Positions 7,370 to 15,604 of a stretch of 64,000 nucleotides of DNA are shown one piece after another. The notes below the pieces were generated by a model. The model was not told the DNA's origin. It saw nothing but the letters and a program-made list of their open reading frames with translations, and made no database searches. Position numbers and translations under genes: made by a program. This DNA comes from Fischerella thermalis PCC 7521. GTDB taxonomy: Bacteria; Cyanobacteriota; Cyanobacteriia; Cyanobacteriales; Nostocaceae. The stretch spans positions 1 to 64,000 of the forward strand of contig NZ_AJLL01000061.1 of assembly GCF_000317225.1 (NCBI RefSeq), read 5' to 3'. Every line of letters begins with the position of its first letter. Position 1 is the first letter of the stretch.

Positions 7370-8977
7370 GTGATTGAGGCAGAAGTTCATTTATCATTAC
7401 ATAACTTCCTGCGATCGCAGGCGGGTTTCCCTTCCTGGCCCCATCATTTAACGATGGCACGGTTGGTTGCACGCGCCTTGCGCCTGGGACGTAGCGCCCT
7501 GATTCAAGTAGGTGCAGCTTGCAGCTATCAAGGGCGGTATCGTACAAGCTTTGTGGCATCAGCTTTGATGTGGCATAGCCCTGTGATTATCGTTGCTGCT
7601 GAAGTTGTGCAGCAACGTCTTGTGAAAGTAGAAATTCCCCGCTTGCAGCAATGGCTGGGAATTAACAAGCCTATTAGAATAGGTGATGCTTGGCCTGGTG
7701 GTGACTTTCAAGGATTATTTTTGATTTCACCTCAAGCTTGGTTAAAAGCACAACTAACACCCCAGGAAAAATTTCCGGCTGGCATTCCTACGATTATTGA
7801 TGGCGTAGACGATTTAGAAGTTTGGGCGCGTGATCAACTCACCATCACTTGGGAAGCCCATGATTGGGATCAACTGATACTTGGCTACCCACACATTGCT
7901 GAGGAAATTCGCTCTGTACGAGCAAAACTAACACACGAACTATTCCAGCATCCTGCAAATCCCTACGAATGTTATTTGATTTCCCAAGCAGAAACAGAAA
8001 TATTGAGCAGTCTTTATTCAAATTTAGACATAGATACTCTCCCCGATGCTTGGAAACAGTTTTGGCAACAATTCCAGCACTGTTGTTCCCTTACCCCCCC
8101 ATTGCCCCTAATCCCCACTCCCTTGGGGGAGTGGGGGCCCCGAGTTCCCCATCGCCCCACCACCCCATCTCTCCTCTGGGCCACTATTGCCCGTCGTCAA
8201 GGTTTATTTTCTTTACACAGCGCCCCAATTGATATCGCAGAAATACTGACCCCGATTTGGCAGCGACAGCCTGTGGTATTGATTGGTAGTTCCCTAGAAC
8301 CAGAAACCGAGGCTCCTATTTTTCGCCAACACCTTGGGTTAGGTGAGGAGTTGACTTGTTTAAAGTTCTCGGATAGTCAAACGGAAGCGATTCAACTTTA
8401 CATACCGTACCAGTTACCCTTACCCAATACCCCAGAATTTCAAGCAGCATTTATTCACAAAGTGCGGACGCTGGTTTGTCTGAGTGCAACATCGCCAGGA
8501 TTGACGGTGGTGTTGGTGGGAGATGTACCATTGAAGTCCCAAGTCGGAGCAATCTTAGCTTCGGAATTTGGTTCGCGAGTCCAGGTAGAAAAAACTTGTT
8601 TAGATGAAAATGGGATTTTAATTAGTGGTTGGGAATTTTGGCGCGAACATCAAAAAGTTTTGCCTGCACCACAATTGATTATCATCGCGACTCTACCTTT
8701 ACCATCTCTTGAACATCCCTTGGTAGCAGGAAGAGTTGCCCACTATAAGCGATCGCATCAAGACTGGTTTCGTTTATATCTATTGCCATCTGCTTTAAAC
8801 GAATTACAAAGAGCGATCGCCCCAGTCCGAGAAAGTCAAGGTATTGTAGCTTTGCTTGATAGTCGAGTCATCAACCGTAGCTATGGCGCTCAAATATTAA
8901 CTGCTCTTAGTCCCTTAGCGCGTATTAACTATCTTGATCCCAGCTTATTTTCCCAACATAGTAAGGACGACTCATAA
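7370..8977 (+). CDS. DinG-type (XPD-like) DNA helicase homologue, probably degenerate (535 aa)
   Basis: The N-terminus (LSLHNFLRSQAGFPSWPHHLTMARLVARAL) and the C-terminal half (GIVALLDSRVINRSYGAQIL at 492-511) match cyanobacterial proteins annotated as DinG/helicase C2. The Walker A position reads GAACSYQGRYRTSF near residue 48, without the usual GKT, and no DEAH box is evident. ATPase activity is therefore doubtful. The start is GTG at 7370. Residues about 240-269 (TPPLPLIPTPLGEWGPRVPH) are translated from C-rich spacer-type repeat DNA, with a 10-bp perfect hairpin at 8113-8136, so the gene has absorbed a repeat in frame. The function is inferred from family resemblance only. Confidence 0.65.
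   Translation: MIEAEVHLSLHNFLRSQAGFPSWPHHLTMARLVARALRLGRSALIQVGAACSYQGRYRTSFVASALMWHSPVIIVAAEVVQQRLVKVEIPRLQQWLGINKPIRIGDAWPGGDFQGLFLISPQAWLKAQLTPQEKFPAGIPTIIDGVDDLEVWARDQLTITWEAHDWDQLILGYPHIAEEIRSVRAKLTHELFQHPANPYECYLISQAETEILSSLYSNLDIDTLPDAWKQFWQQFQHCCSLTPPLPLIPTPLGEWGPRVPHRPTTPSLLWATIARRQGLFSLHSAPIDIAEILTPIWQRQPVVLIGSSLEPETEAPIFRQHLGLGEELTCLKFSDSQTEAIQLYIPYQLPLPNTPEFQAAFIHKVRTLVCLSATSPGLTVVLVGDVPLKSQVGAILASEFGSRVQVEKTCLDENGILISGWEFWREHQKVLPAPQLIIIATLPLPSLEHPLVAGRVAHYKRSHQDWFRLYLLPSALNELQRAIAPVRESQGIVALLDSRVINRSYGAQILTALSPLARINYLDPSLFSQHSKDDS
8087..8176 (+). repeat. C-rich repeat with hairpin inserted in the helicase-like gene
   Basis: CCCCACTCCC (8113-8122) and GGGAGTGGGG (8127-8136) form a perfect 10-bp hairpin. 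The flanks TTCCCCATCGCCCCACCACC and CCATCTCTCCTC are identical in style to spacers such as 24540-24590 and 59620-59650. The segment keeps the reading frame open. Confidence 0.7.
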
Positions 8978-9116
8978 AAGTTGTGTTTGTGGTTGATGGT
9001 AGGGGCAAAGCATTTGTATCAGTTCAGGGTACAACAATCAACAATCAACAAACAACAAAATACACAACTGTTATTTAATAGAGAAACATTTGGAATTTTA
9101 GTCGTAGGTGAAGTCA

Positions 9117-9335
9117 ATGGGTGAAGCAAAACGTCGTAAAGAAGCACTGGGAGAAAAATACGGTCAAGCTCAACAAGAACGCATTATGCCTTGGGTTCCG
9201 ATCACAAAATCACAAGCAGAACTATTTGTCAAATGGACTTCTCGTGGTGCTTGGATTGGTATTGGTATTATGGTTGCAGCCTGGGTAACAATTCGTTTTA
9301 TTGGCCCGACTTTTGGTTGGTGGCAAGTAGTTTGA
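9117..9335 (+). CDS. DUF2839 family small membrane protein (72 aa)
   Basis: Short protein with the conserved cyanobacterial start MGEAKRRKEALGEKYGQ, a central PWVPITKSQAELFVKWTSRGAW and one C-terminal transmembrane helix (residues 45-66). This is the DUF2839 family, of unknown function. I choose the ATG at 9117, which has AGGTGA upstream and gives the conserved N-terminus; a GTG three codons earlier is possible. A 10-bp terminator hairpin follows directly, so the gene is transcribed alone. Confidence 0.85.
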   Translation: MGEAKRRKEALGEKYGQAQQERIMPWVPITKSQAELFVKWTSRGAWIGIGIMVAAWVTIRFIGPTFGWWQVV

Positions 9336-9730
9336 ACCACTGCTTTAAATAAATTTTTTCAAAAAGACAGCTTGCATAGCCCAGCTGTCTTTAAATTTTT
9401 ATACCAATAACTTGCAAATATGCAGCTGTGATAATTCAGCAATTATTAAGTTGTACGAAAAGGTGAGTCAAGCTCTTACATTGCCAATTAAAGTAGACAT
9501 TTACAATAATTTTAAGCTAAAGTTGTAATGAGTTTGTTTTATATTAAGGTGTGACTGCAAAATTGTCAAGGAATATAAAAATTCCTCTCGGCGATCTGTG
9601 ATTTCCGCAGCAATTACTCGTAGCAACACAGTTTCAAACTGACCAGAAAGTACATAAACCTTAAAAATATAAAATAACAAATAAACATTCAAAAGAAAAA
9701 AAATTACTAAAACAGTTAACAAGCATCAAT
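9336..9730. other. Spacer between the DUF2839 gene and furC
   Basis: Apart from the terminator at 9363-9392 this AT-rich spacer presumably holds the furC promoter. A 73-codon frame on the minus strand (9501-9722, TTG start) has a hydrophobic N-terminus but no ribosome binding site, and I do not call it. Confidence 0.5.
9363..9392 (+). terminator. Rho-independent terminator behind the DUF2839 gene
   Basis: Perfect 10-bp stem AAAGACAGCT/AGCTGTCTTT with a 10-base loop, followed by AAATTTTT. Confidence 0.85.
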
Positions 9731-10168
9731 ATGCAAAAACCGACAATATCTAAAAAACCCATTCGTTCCTTAGAAGATGCAATAGACCAGTGTCAAACGC
9801 AGGGTATGCGTGTTAGTCGCCAACGTCGCTATATTCTCGAATTACTTTGGCAAGCAAAAGAGCATCTTTCTGCTAGAGAAATTTACGATCGCCTCAATCA
9901 ACAAGGTAAAGCGATCGGTCACACTTCTGTATATCAAAATTTAGAAGCCTTATCTTCCGGTGGCATTATTGAATGTATTGAACGCTGTGACGGACGTCTG
10001 TACGGTAATATCAGTGATTCCCACAGCCATGTTAACTGTTTGGATACAAACCAAATTATAGATGTTCACATAACATTACCGGAAGAAATTATTCGTTTGG
10101 TTGAAGAACAAACAGGCGTTAAAATTACAGACTATAGTATTAATTTTTACGGCTACAGAAATTCGTAA
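9731..10168 (+). CDS. perR: Fur-family regulator, FurC/PerR type (145 aa)
   Basis: Metal-dependent winged-helix repressor. Residues 15-90 are the DNA-binding domain (MRVSRQRRYILELLWQAKEH, then GKAIGHTSVYQNLEALSSGG). The C-terminal dimerisation and metal-binding domain has DSHSHVNC and the terminal NFYGYRN. It strongly resembles Anabaena FurC, the PerR paralogue that controls peroxide-response genes. As in that protein, the usual Cys-X2-Cys structural zinc pair is reduced to one cysteine here (NCLDT). It starts at ATG, is monocistronic, and converges on the NACHT gene. The PerR assignment over FurA or Zur rests on this resemblance. Confidence 0.85.
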   Translation: MQKPTISKKPIRSLEDAIDQCQTQGMRVSRQRRYILELLWQAKEHLSAREIYDRLNQQGKAIGHTSVYQNLEALSSGGIIECIERCDGRLYGNISDSHSHVNCLDTNQIIDVHITLPEEIIRLVEEQTGVKITDYSINFYGYRNS

Positions 10169-10314
10169 GAAGAGGAATCGGGGATGGGAAGGTGAACAAG
10201 GAGGACAAGGGAGACAAGAAATTTTAGATTTTAGATTTTGGATTGCAATCTCATCCAAAATCGCCAAAATGCCCAATTCCCAATCCCCAATGACAAATGA
10301 CCACCACCAACCAA

Positions 10315-10566
10315 CTATCCCAATACTGTCTCATCATCAGCATAATCTTCATATAAATCACCAGACATCATTGGTTCACCTTCTGCACTTTCAATAATAT
10401 TTCCAATGGCATCATTATTTAACCAAGGGGCTGTTTTTTCATAAGAATTAATATTATTAATACAAGTAGATTTGGATAGTAATTTTTTGATAGTTTGAAA
10501 ATCTTTAATTGAAAAGATTGCACCATTAAGTATGGCAATTTCTTTGTCAGTTTCTTGCAGAACAGC
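10315..10566 (-). pseudogene. In-frame 3' continuation of the NACHT-pentapeptide gene beyond a TAA
   Basis: Immediately after the TAA at 10567-10569 the same reading frame stays open for 83 codons (AVLQETDKEIAILNGAIF ... DDETVLG) before TAG at 10315-10317. The composition is protein-like, and the start of this segment continues the pentapeptide spacing (TCLF, stop, AVLQE). This suggests the TAA is a recent nonsense mutation (for example from CAA or GAA), a sequencing error, or a read-through site. There is no ribosome binding site or good start codon for separate translation. The acidic tail (GDLYEDYADDETVLG) would be the original C-terminus. Confidence 0.7.
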
Positions 10567-13383
10567 TTAAAATAAGCAGGTATTGGTGAGATTCGTTGAC
10601 TGAAGATTTGCGCCTGTGAGGTTAGCACCAGTCAAGTTAGCACTCGCTAGGTTTGCACCTGATAAATTTGCATCTGTGAGGTTAGCACCAGTCAGGTTAG
10701 CACCTGCTAGGTTTGCATCCTGCAAATTAGCTCCAACTAAATTGGCTCCCATGAAATTAGCATTAGATAAATCTATTTGCCCAAAATTGACACCAGCTAA
10801 CATTGCTTGTGACAAATCAGCGCCTGATAAGTTGAGACAAGTGAGGGATGTTGATTGCAGACGTTTTGCGAAAGCAGCTGGATGTAAAACTTTTGTCCTG
10901 GCAATTAATATTATTAATGCTTGTGAATAAAATTCAGACAAACTTTCTGGATTACCACAAGGCCAAAAAGTAGTTTTGGTTTGTTGGTGACAAGCACAAA
11001 GTAATAAAAATACATTCAGTCCCACTGCTGCATGAATCTGTTCTACATTTGCAGGGTTTTGCAATGCTTGAAAATGAGCGAATGCTTTGTGTGCAATACC
11101 TTCATCCAACCAACGACCTCGACAATAGCCATACCAAAAAGATAGCAAGCGATCGCACAACAATTCAAAAGAAAATTCATCCTGTGGTTCTCGTCGCAAA
11201 CCCTCAATCACCAAATTTTCCAATTCCGGGGAAACAATTCCAAAACCAAATAAATTGTAAAGCTGCTGAGCAACGCTACTAGCAGACTCTAGCACGAAGG
11301 TAAATTCACCATAAGCGTTTTCTTGACGTTGAATAAGTAACTTCAGTTGAACAACAATAGCCTGAGTACAGAGGAATTCTCCTAATTTGGGGTGAGAGAA
11401 TTCAGTTTGCAGGTGAGGAGTGTAAGGCGGGAAGGTTGAGTGTTGACTCTGAAAATAAAAGGCTGGGAGGTTCTTGTGGCTGGGTTCTAAAGTAATTTGA
11501 TGGCGTTGGGAGTGCAATATTTGTAGTGCGATCGCTTGCATATGTTCGAGTACATCTTGGGGATGACGGTTTTGCAGCAGATTAGCGATCGCGTCTTGTG
11601 TGCGGTGGATATAAGTCGAACCTGAACGCAGCAGCATTGTTTTAATACCACCAGTTTGGGGATATCCTAATAACCATCTACTCAGCCGTTGGTGAATTTC
11701 CCATAAAACAGTAGCGCTGGTAGCTGCTTGAGTCTTAGTAGCTAATAGTAATATCTGCTCATCCAGAAGTCCGTCTCGATGCAACACTCCTAATAAATAA
11801 AGCATCAGGGGTTGACGGACAAGGGCTGAAAGTTCCGGTAGCTTGGATGTAGCTGAGAATAATCCTGATTGTTTGAGGAACGTAAAGAAATTTTGAGCAA
11901 TAGGCAAAGATTGGACTTGCGCCCATAGTTGAAACCATTGTCTCCACTCTTCCTGTTCCCAAGGTTGAATACTAATTCGGCACAATGGCAATGGTTGTTC
12001 TAGTTCTTGAATGATTTCCTGTAAAGCTTGTGAAGTACTAGTCAAAACAATCTTATGCCGAGACTGAGACTGCAAGCTAAACAACTGCTGCATCAAAATG
12101 ATTTTTGCCTGATTACCCTGACTAGCAGGTGGTAGTTCATCTAAACCATCTAACACAAGCAAACAAGGAGGATAGTCTTGTTGCAGCCAATCACCAAGGT
12201 GGATATAACGATTAAGAGCAAAACCAGAATTTAAGGTTGCTGCTAAAGTTTTACCGTACTTAACATCCTTGAGGCGAATTAATATCGGTATCCATGCAGG
12301 GTAAAGTTCTTTCGCTGCAACTGCTGTCCACATTTGACAGAAACTAGTTTTGCCATAGCCAGGTTCCGACTCAATCACAGCAATAGTATCTAAATCAACC
12401 AGTTGTTGTCGCACCCATGTCATTAAATCAATCGCTTCAACTGTTTTTTGTTCTGGTTGCGAATCACTATCATTGATTGGTAAACCATTCAGGGGAACAT
12501 AAATATCCTTGAGAGCAAAGGATTCCATAAATAATGTTTCTGATTGTCTCTGCATTAAACTAGCTCGGTAGAGTTCCCGCAACAAGTCAATTTTGTCACT
12601 TACATATAAGCCAGTCTCGGAAATTTGCAGATGTTTGTCAGTGGAATTAACAGGGTATGAATTTCCTAATCCAACGAATTTTTGTAGTTGCGCTAAAGGT
12701 GGTGCGTTTTCTGCTATCACTGCTAGTAAGTGTCCAAACAGTGAATTTTGCAAGCGTTTCGTGATTAATTTACTTTCTGCTTCCTCCACTCCATTGGCAA
12801 CAAACCAGGCTTTGACAGCATTATCTATTTGCTGTACCAGTAATGAATCTGCTACTAAACTTAAAGCTTGTTCAGCTTGAGTATCCGTGAGTTTACCAGG
12901 GCGGAGAGTTTTGAGGAGTCCTTGCAGTTGGGTATCTTGTAGGAGTCGCACAGGAGTTTTTAATAAATCGCCTGTGTCTTTATTGTCTCCGTTTTCTCTT
13001 CTACTATCCCAAAGCATTATCTGGTTTAACCAAGGTCTTTGTAAGCTTTTTTCTTGAGCGAAAACTTGCTGTAAGCCTCGAAGATAGGCTATTTGAAATG
13101 CTAGCCATGTGCCTTCGTTACGTTTTAATGGCTTTTTATGAGAAATGGTCCGCAGAAGACTTTCTGTCAATTGAGCAAAGACTGTTATGTCCTGCCACAC
13201 ACTAGCCAAGGGTAGTTCTAACACTTCTGCTAAAGTACAAATGTCCAAAGGTATGAGACTTTTTACTTCCATATCATGAACAATACGGAAGGCTATACTC
13301 ACCATCTGTCCTGGTGATAATCCCCTAATATCAGAGATTTCAATATAGTTTTCTGCTAGCCAATGCCGAATACTCAAGCTCAT
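10567..13383 (-). CDS. NACHT-domain NTPase with C-terminal pentapeptide repeats (938 aa to first stop)
   Basis: A large STAND-type NTPase. Residues 1-300 are helical and of unknown fold. A NACHT domain follows, with Walker A PGYGKTS at 341-347 and Walker [11 protein letters not shown] at 408-417 (the acidic DxxDE typical of NACHT). A long helical middle region precedes pentapeptide repeats from about 845 to 933 ([20 protein letters not shown] and on), which form a right-handed beta helix. In bacteria NACHT proteins are signalling or antiviral switches and pentapeptide tracts are protein-binding modules; this protein's own role is unknown. It stands alone and is divergent from the DUF3685 gene. 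The frame continues past the annotated stop, so the native protein was probably about 1022 aa. Confidence 0.85.
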   Translation of the reverse strand: MSLSIRHWLAENYIEISDIRGLSPGQMVSIAFRIVHDMEVKSLIPLDICTLAEVLELPLASVWQDITVFAQLTESLLRTISHKKPLKRNEGTWLAFQIAYLRGLQQVFAQEKSLQRPWLNQIMLWDSRRENGDNKDTGDLLKTPVRLLQDTQLQGLLKTLRPGKLTDTQAEQALSLVADSLLVQQIDNAVKAWFVANGVEEAESKLITKRLQNSLFGHLLAVIAENAPPLAQLQKFVGLGNSYPVNSTDKHLQISETGLYVSDKIDLLRELYRASLMQRQSETLFMESFALKDIYVPLNGLPINDSDSQPEQKTVEAIDLMTWVRQQLVDLDTIAVIESEPGYGKTSFCQMWTAVAAKELYPAWIPILIRLKDVKYGKTLAATLNSGFALNRYIHLGDWLQQDYPPCLLVLDGLDELPPASQGNQAKIILMQQLFSLQSQSRHKIVLTSTSQALQEIIQELEQPLPLCRISIQPWEQEEWRQWFQLWAQVQSLPIAQNFFTFLKQSGLFSATSKLPELSALVRQPLMLYLLGVLHRDGLLDEQILLLATKTQAATSATVLWEIHQRLSRWLLGYPQTGGIKTMLLRSGSTYIHRTQDAIANLLQNRHPQDVLEHMQAIALQILHSQRHQITLEPSHKNLPAFYFQSQHSTFPPYTPHLQTEFSHPKLGEFLCTQAIVVQLKLLIQRQENAYGEFTFVLESASSVAQQLYNLFGFGIVSPELENLVIEGLRREPQDEFSFELLCDRLLSFWYGYCRGRWLDEGIAHKAFAHFQALQNPANVEQIHAAVGLNVFLLLCACHQQTKTTFWPCGNPESLSEFYSQALIILIARTKVLHPAAFAKRLQSTSLTCLNLSGADLSQAMLAGVNFGQIDLSNANFMGANLVGANLQDANLAGANLTGANLTDANLSGANLASANLTGANLTGANLQSTNLTNTCLF

Positions 13384-13699
13384 TTAGTTAATCAGTTACA
13401 TAGTATTTGTCTGTATATGGCAATTATCATCGATCTTTTTCAGTTCAAAAACACATTCATTGAATTTGGATGGATTTGGAATTGACCGATAATCTTTGAT
13501 GGTGCAGAGCAAGCCAAAATCCAAAATTTAAAATCGAATGACCACTGAATACACACCGATAAACGATAGATGAGACAATTGGGTATTCGGACATCTCAAT
13601 TCTGAATCTAAAATTGCTTCGGTAAGAATAGGGAGAATAGGTGAAGTATCGAAGCTGTTTCCCATTAACTACAAACAGCATCAGAGTATAGTTTAGATT
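13384..13699. other. Divergent promoter spacer, NACHT gene / DUF3685 gene
   Basis: AT-rich spacer with spacer-type repeats (CCAAAATCCAAAATTTAAAATC near 13515). It must hold both promoters. No gene, tRNA or strong hairpin is seen. Confidence 0.5.
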
Positions 13700-15454
13700 A
13701 TGAGCGATCGCCCTCTAAAATTATTGCTAGTTGACCAAGACCCCATCTTCCGGCTAGGATTGCGGGTCGCTTTAGAAGAATTTTCTAACTTGCAAGTAGT
13801 ATCGGAGGTAGAAACAAATACTGCTGCTTTGCAGATTTTAGCAGAACTTGCCCAACAAGACCTCAAAAGTATAAATTTAGTAGTCTTGGAACTAGGTAAT
13901 AGTCGCTCTCTCCACAGTCAGCAAATAAGTTTACAACTGTGTCGGCAAATCAAAACACAGTATCCAAACTTGCCTATTTTGTTACTAAGTTCTGTGCAAG
14001 ACCAAGGGCTACTGTTGGCAGCCAAGTCTATTGGTATAGACGGTTACTGCCCCAAAGGAACGCCAGTGACTGAATTAGTTGAGATTATGCAAGAAATAGT
14101 AGCTGGTCGTTCTTACTGGTATGTCTTCAACGACACAACAACACAGACCCCATCTCCCCATTTCCCCACCACCCCATCTTTTTATCGTTTCTTCACTCGG
14201 CTATTAGAAAACCTCCGTTTGTCAGGAAATACCCAAATAGATGCTAATTTAGCAGCAGTAACAGCAAAATTGCAGATTCCTGGACAGCCGATATTAGAAC
14301 GAGCAGTGTTAGCTGGACAGCGACGGGAGTTGTTAGCAGCTCGTTGGTTGATCAATCATTTATTAGCAACACCACAACCTAGGCAAATCAACGACCAAAG
14401 TCAACCTCAAGCTGCTGAACAATTACCATTACCCGTAGTAAATATCCCTAGCGATCGCACCATCACCCCAAACACTCCCTCCCTACTTAGCCCCAGAGCG
14501 CTGCAAGCAACAATATTTACATTTTGCCTAAATAAACTACAATTACCATTGCAAAATGTTACAGATGTGTCTTTAGAAATTGACATTTTGCGCCCAGATA
14601 AAAAACGAGAATTACTTTATTTGATTTTGCAAAAAGTTGCTGATACTTTAGATGATCTGCGTAATTCCCAAATTGAAATTAATCAACTATCTGACATCAA
14701 AAGTGCAATCTTACATGAATTATGGAAGGAAGTTTCTACAGAATTTTTTGGGAAATTTTCTCGTGTAAGATTTGGTAATAATCAGATCGAAATTATCAAT
14801 GTGATATTACAAAGTGCTGGAGTAGTACAAACAGGCATTCTCAACCAAATTCCCTTAGTTGTCGATTTATTTTCTTACTTGTTATTTCAAACAGATTTAA
14901 TTATTGATAATACTAATTATTCTGCGGGAAGCTTTGAAGCTAATCAACAGGCAGAAATGTTATTAGAAAACTTGTTAATTCAAGTAGGTAATGCTGTAGT
15001 ACAACCCCTCCTGAACTATTTAGGAGATATAGAAGATATTAAGCAAAATTTTTATGATCGTAAATTGATTTCCACACGAGAAATTGAACGCTTTAGAAAT
15101 AGTTTATCTTGGAAATATCGGATCAAAAATTTGGTTACAGAACCGAAAGCTATTTTTGAAAGTCGCTATGATCTATTTGTATTTGCTCCCCGTGGTATTG
15201 CCAAAACTTCTATTTATGCTCCTCGTCGTCAAGAATTAGCTGAACTTTCAGGAATTCGTTTATTGGTGACACTAGGACTAGAATTTGGTGATGCGATCGC
15301 CCCTCGTTTGCAATCGCTATTATCTTTCTTAGGGAGTGGAGTCGTCTTTGTGCTCACAAAAATAGTTGGTCGGGGTTTAGGTTTAATTGTTCGTGGGATT
15401 TTGCAAGGTATTGGTAGTGTTTCGCTCCCAGAAGGAAAAAATAAAAAAAGTTAG
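13700..15454 (+). CDS. DUF3685 protein with N-terminal pseudo-receiver domain (584 aa)
   Basis: Residues 5-130 have the fold pattern of a response-regulator receiver (LLLVDQDPIFRLGLRVALEE, PILLLSSVQDQGLLLAA, GIDGYCPKGTPVTELVEIM). However, the phospho-acceptor position in LVVLELGN is Glu instead of Asp, so it probably cannot be phosphorylated. The rest is the cyanobacteria-specific DUF3685 domain, ending in a hydrophobic, glycine-rich stretch (LLSFLGSGVVFVLTKIVGRG) that may insert in or lie on a membrane. Function unknown. A short C-rich repeat has entered the coding sequence at 14147-14180 (TQTPSPHFPTTPS) at the domain junction. It starts at ATG and has no partner kinase nearby. Confidence 0.8.
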   Translation: MSDRPLKLLLVDQDPIFRLGLRVALEEFSNLQVVSEVETNTAALQILAELAQQDLKSINLVVLELGNSRSLHSQQISLQLCRQIKTQYPNLPILLLSSVQDQGLLLAAKSIGIDGYCPKGTPVTELVEIMQEIVAGRSYWYVFNDTTTQTPSPHFPTTPSFYRFFTRLLENLRLSGNTQIDANLAAVTAKLQIPGQPILERAVLAGQRRELLAARWLINHLLATPQPRQINDQSQPQAAEQLPLPVVNIPSDRTITPNTPSLLSPRALQATIFTFCLNKLQLPLQNVTDVSLEIDILRPDKKRELLYLILQKVADTLDDLRNSQIEINQLSDIKSAILHELWKEVSTEFFGKFSRVRFGNNQIEIINVILQSAGVVQTGILNQIPLVVDLFSYLLFQTDLIIDNTNYSAGSFEANQQAEMLLENLLIQVGNAVVQPLLNYLGDIEDIKQNFYDRKLISTREIERFRNSLSWKYRIKNLVTEPKAIFESRYDLFVFAPRGIAKTSIYAPRRQELAELSGIRLLVTLGLEFGDAIAPRLQSLLSFLGSGVVFVLTKIVGRGLGLIVRGILQGIGSVSLPEGKNKKS

Positions 15455-15560
15455 TGGTTAGTAGTTAGTGGTTGGCGGTTGGTGGTTGGTGGTTGATAGT
15501 TAATTACCATTGACAAATGACCAATGATCACCAATTACCCATTACCAATTACCAATTACC
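15449..15560 (+). repeat. Heptamer repeat cluster (GGTTAGT / GGTTGGT, CCAATTA)
   Basis: Runs of TTAGTGGTTAGTAGTTAGTG, then GGTTGGTGGTTGGTGGTTG, then ACCCATTACCAATTACCAATT. These are short tandem repeats of period 7, of the class described as STRR sequences in heterocystous cyanobacteria. Confidence 0.75.
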
Positions 15561-15604
15561 TACCCAACGGATAATATTAAGTGTTCAAGCGGACATGATA
15601 TAAC

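Noticed and set aside
9501..9722. 73-codon minus-strand frame with a hydrophobic N-terminus before furC
   Set aside because: TTG start without ribosome binding site, AT-rich composition, and no recognisable conservation; it covers the furC promoter.
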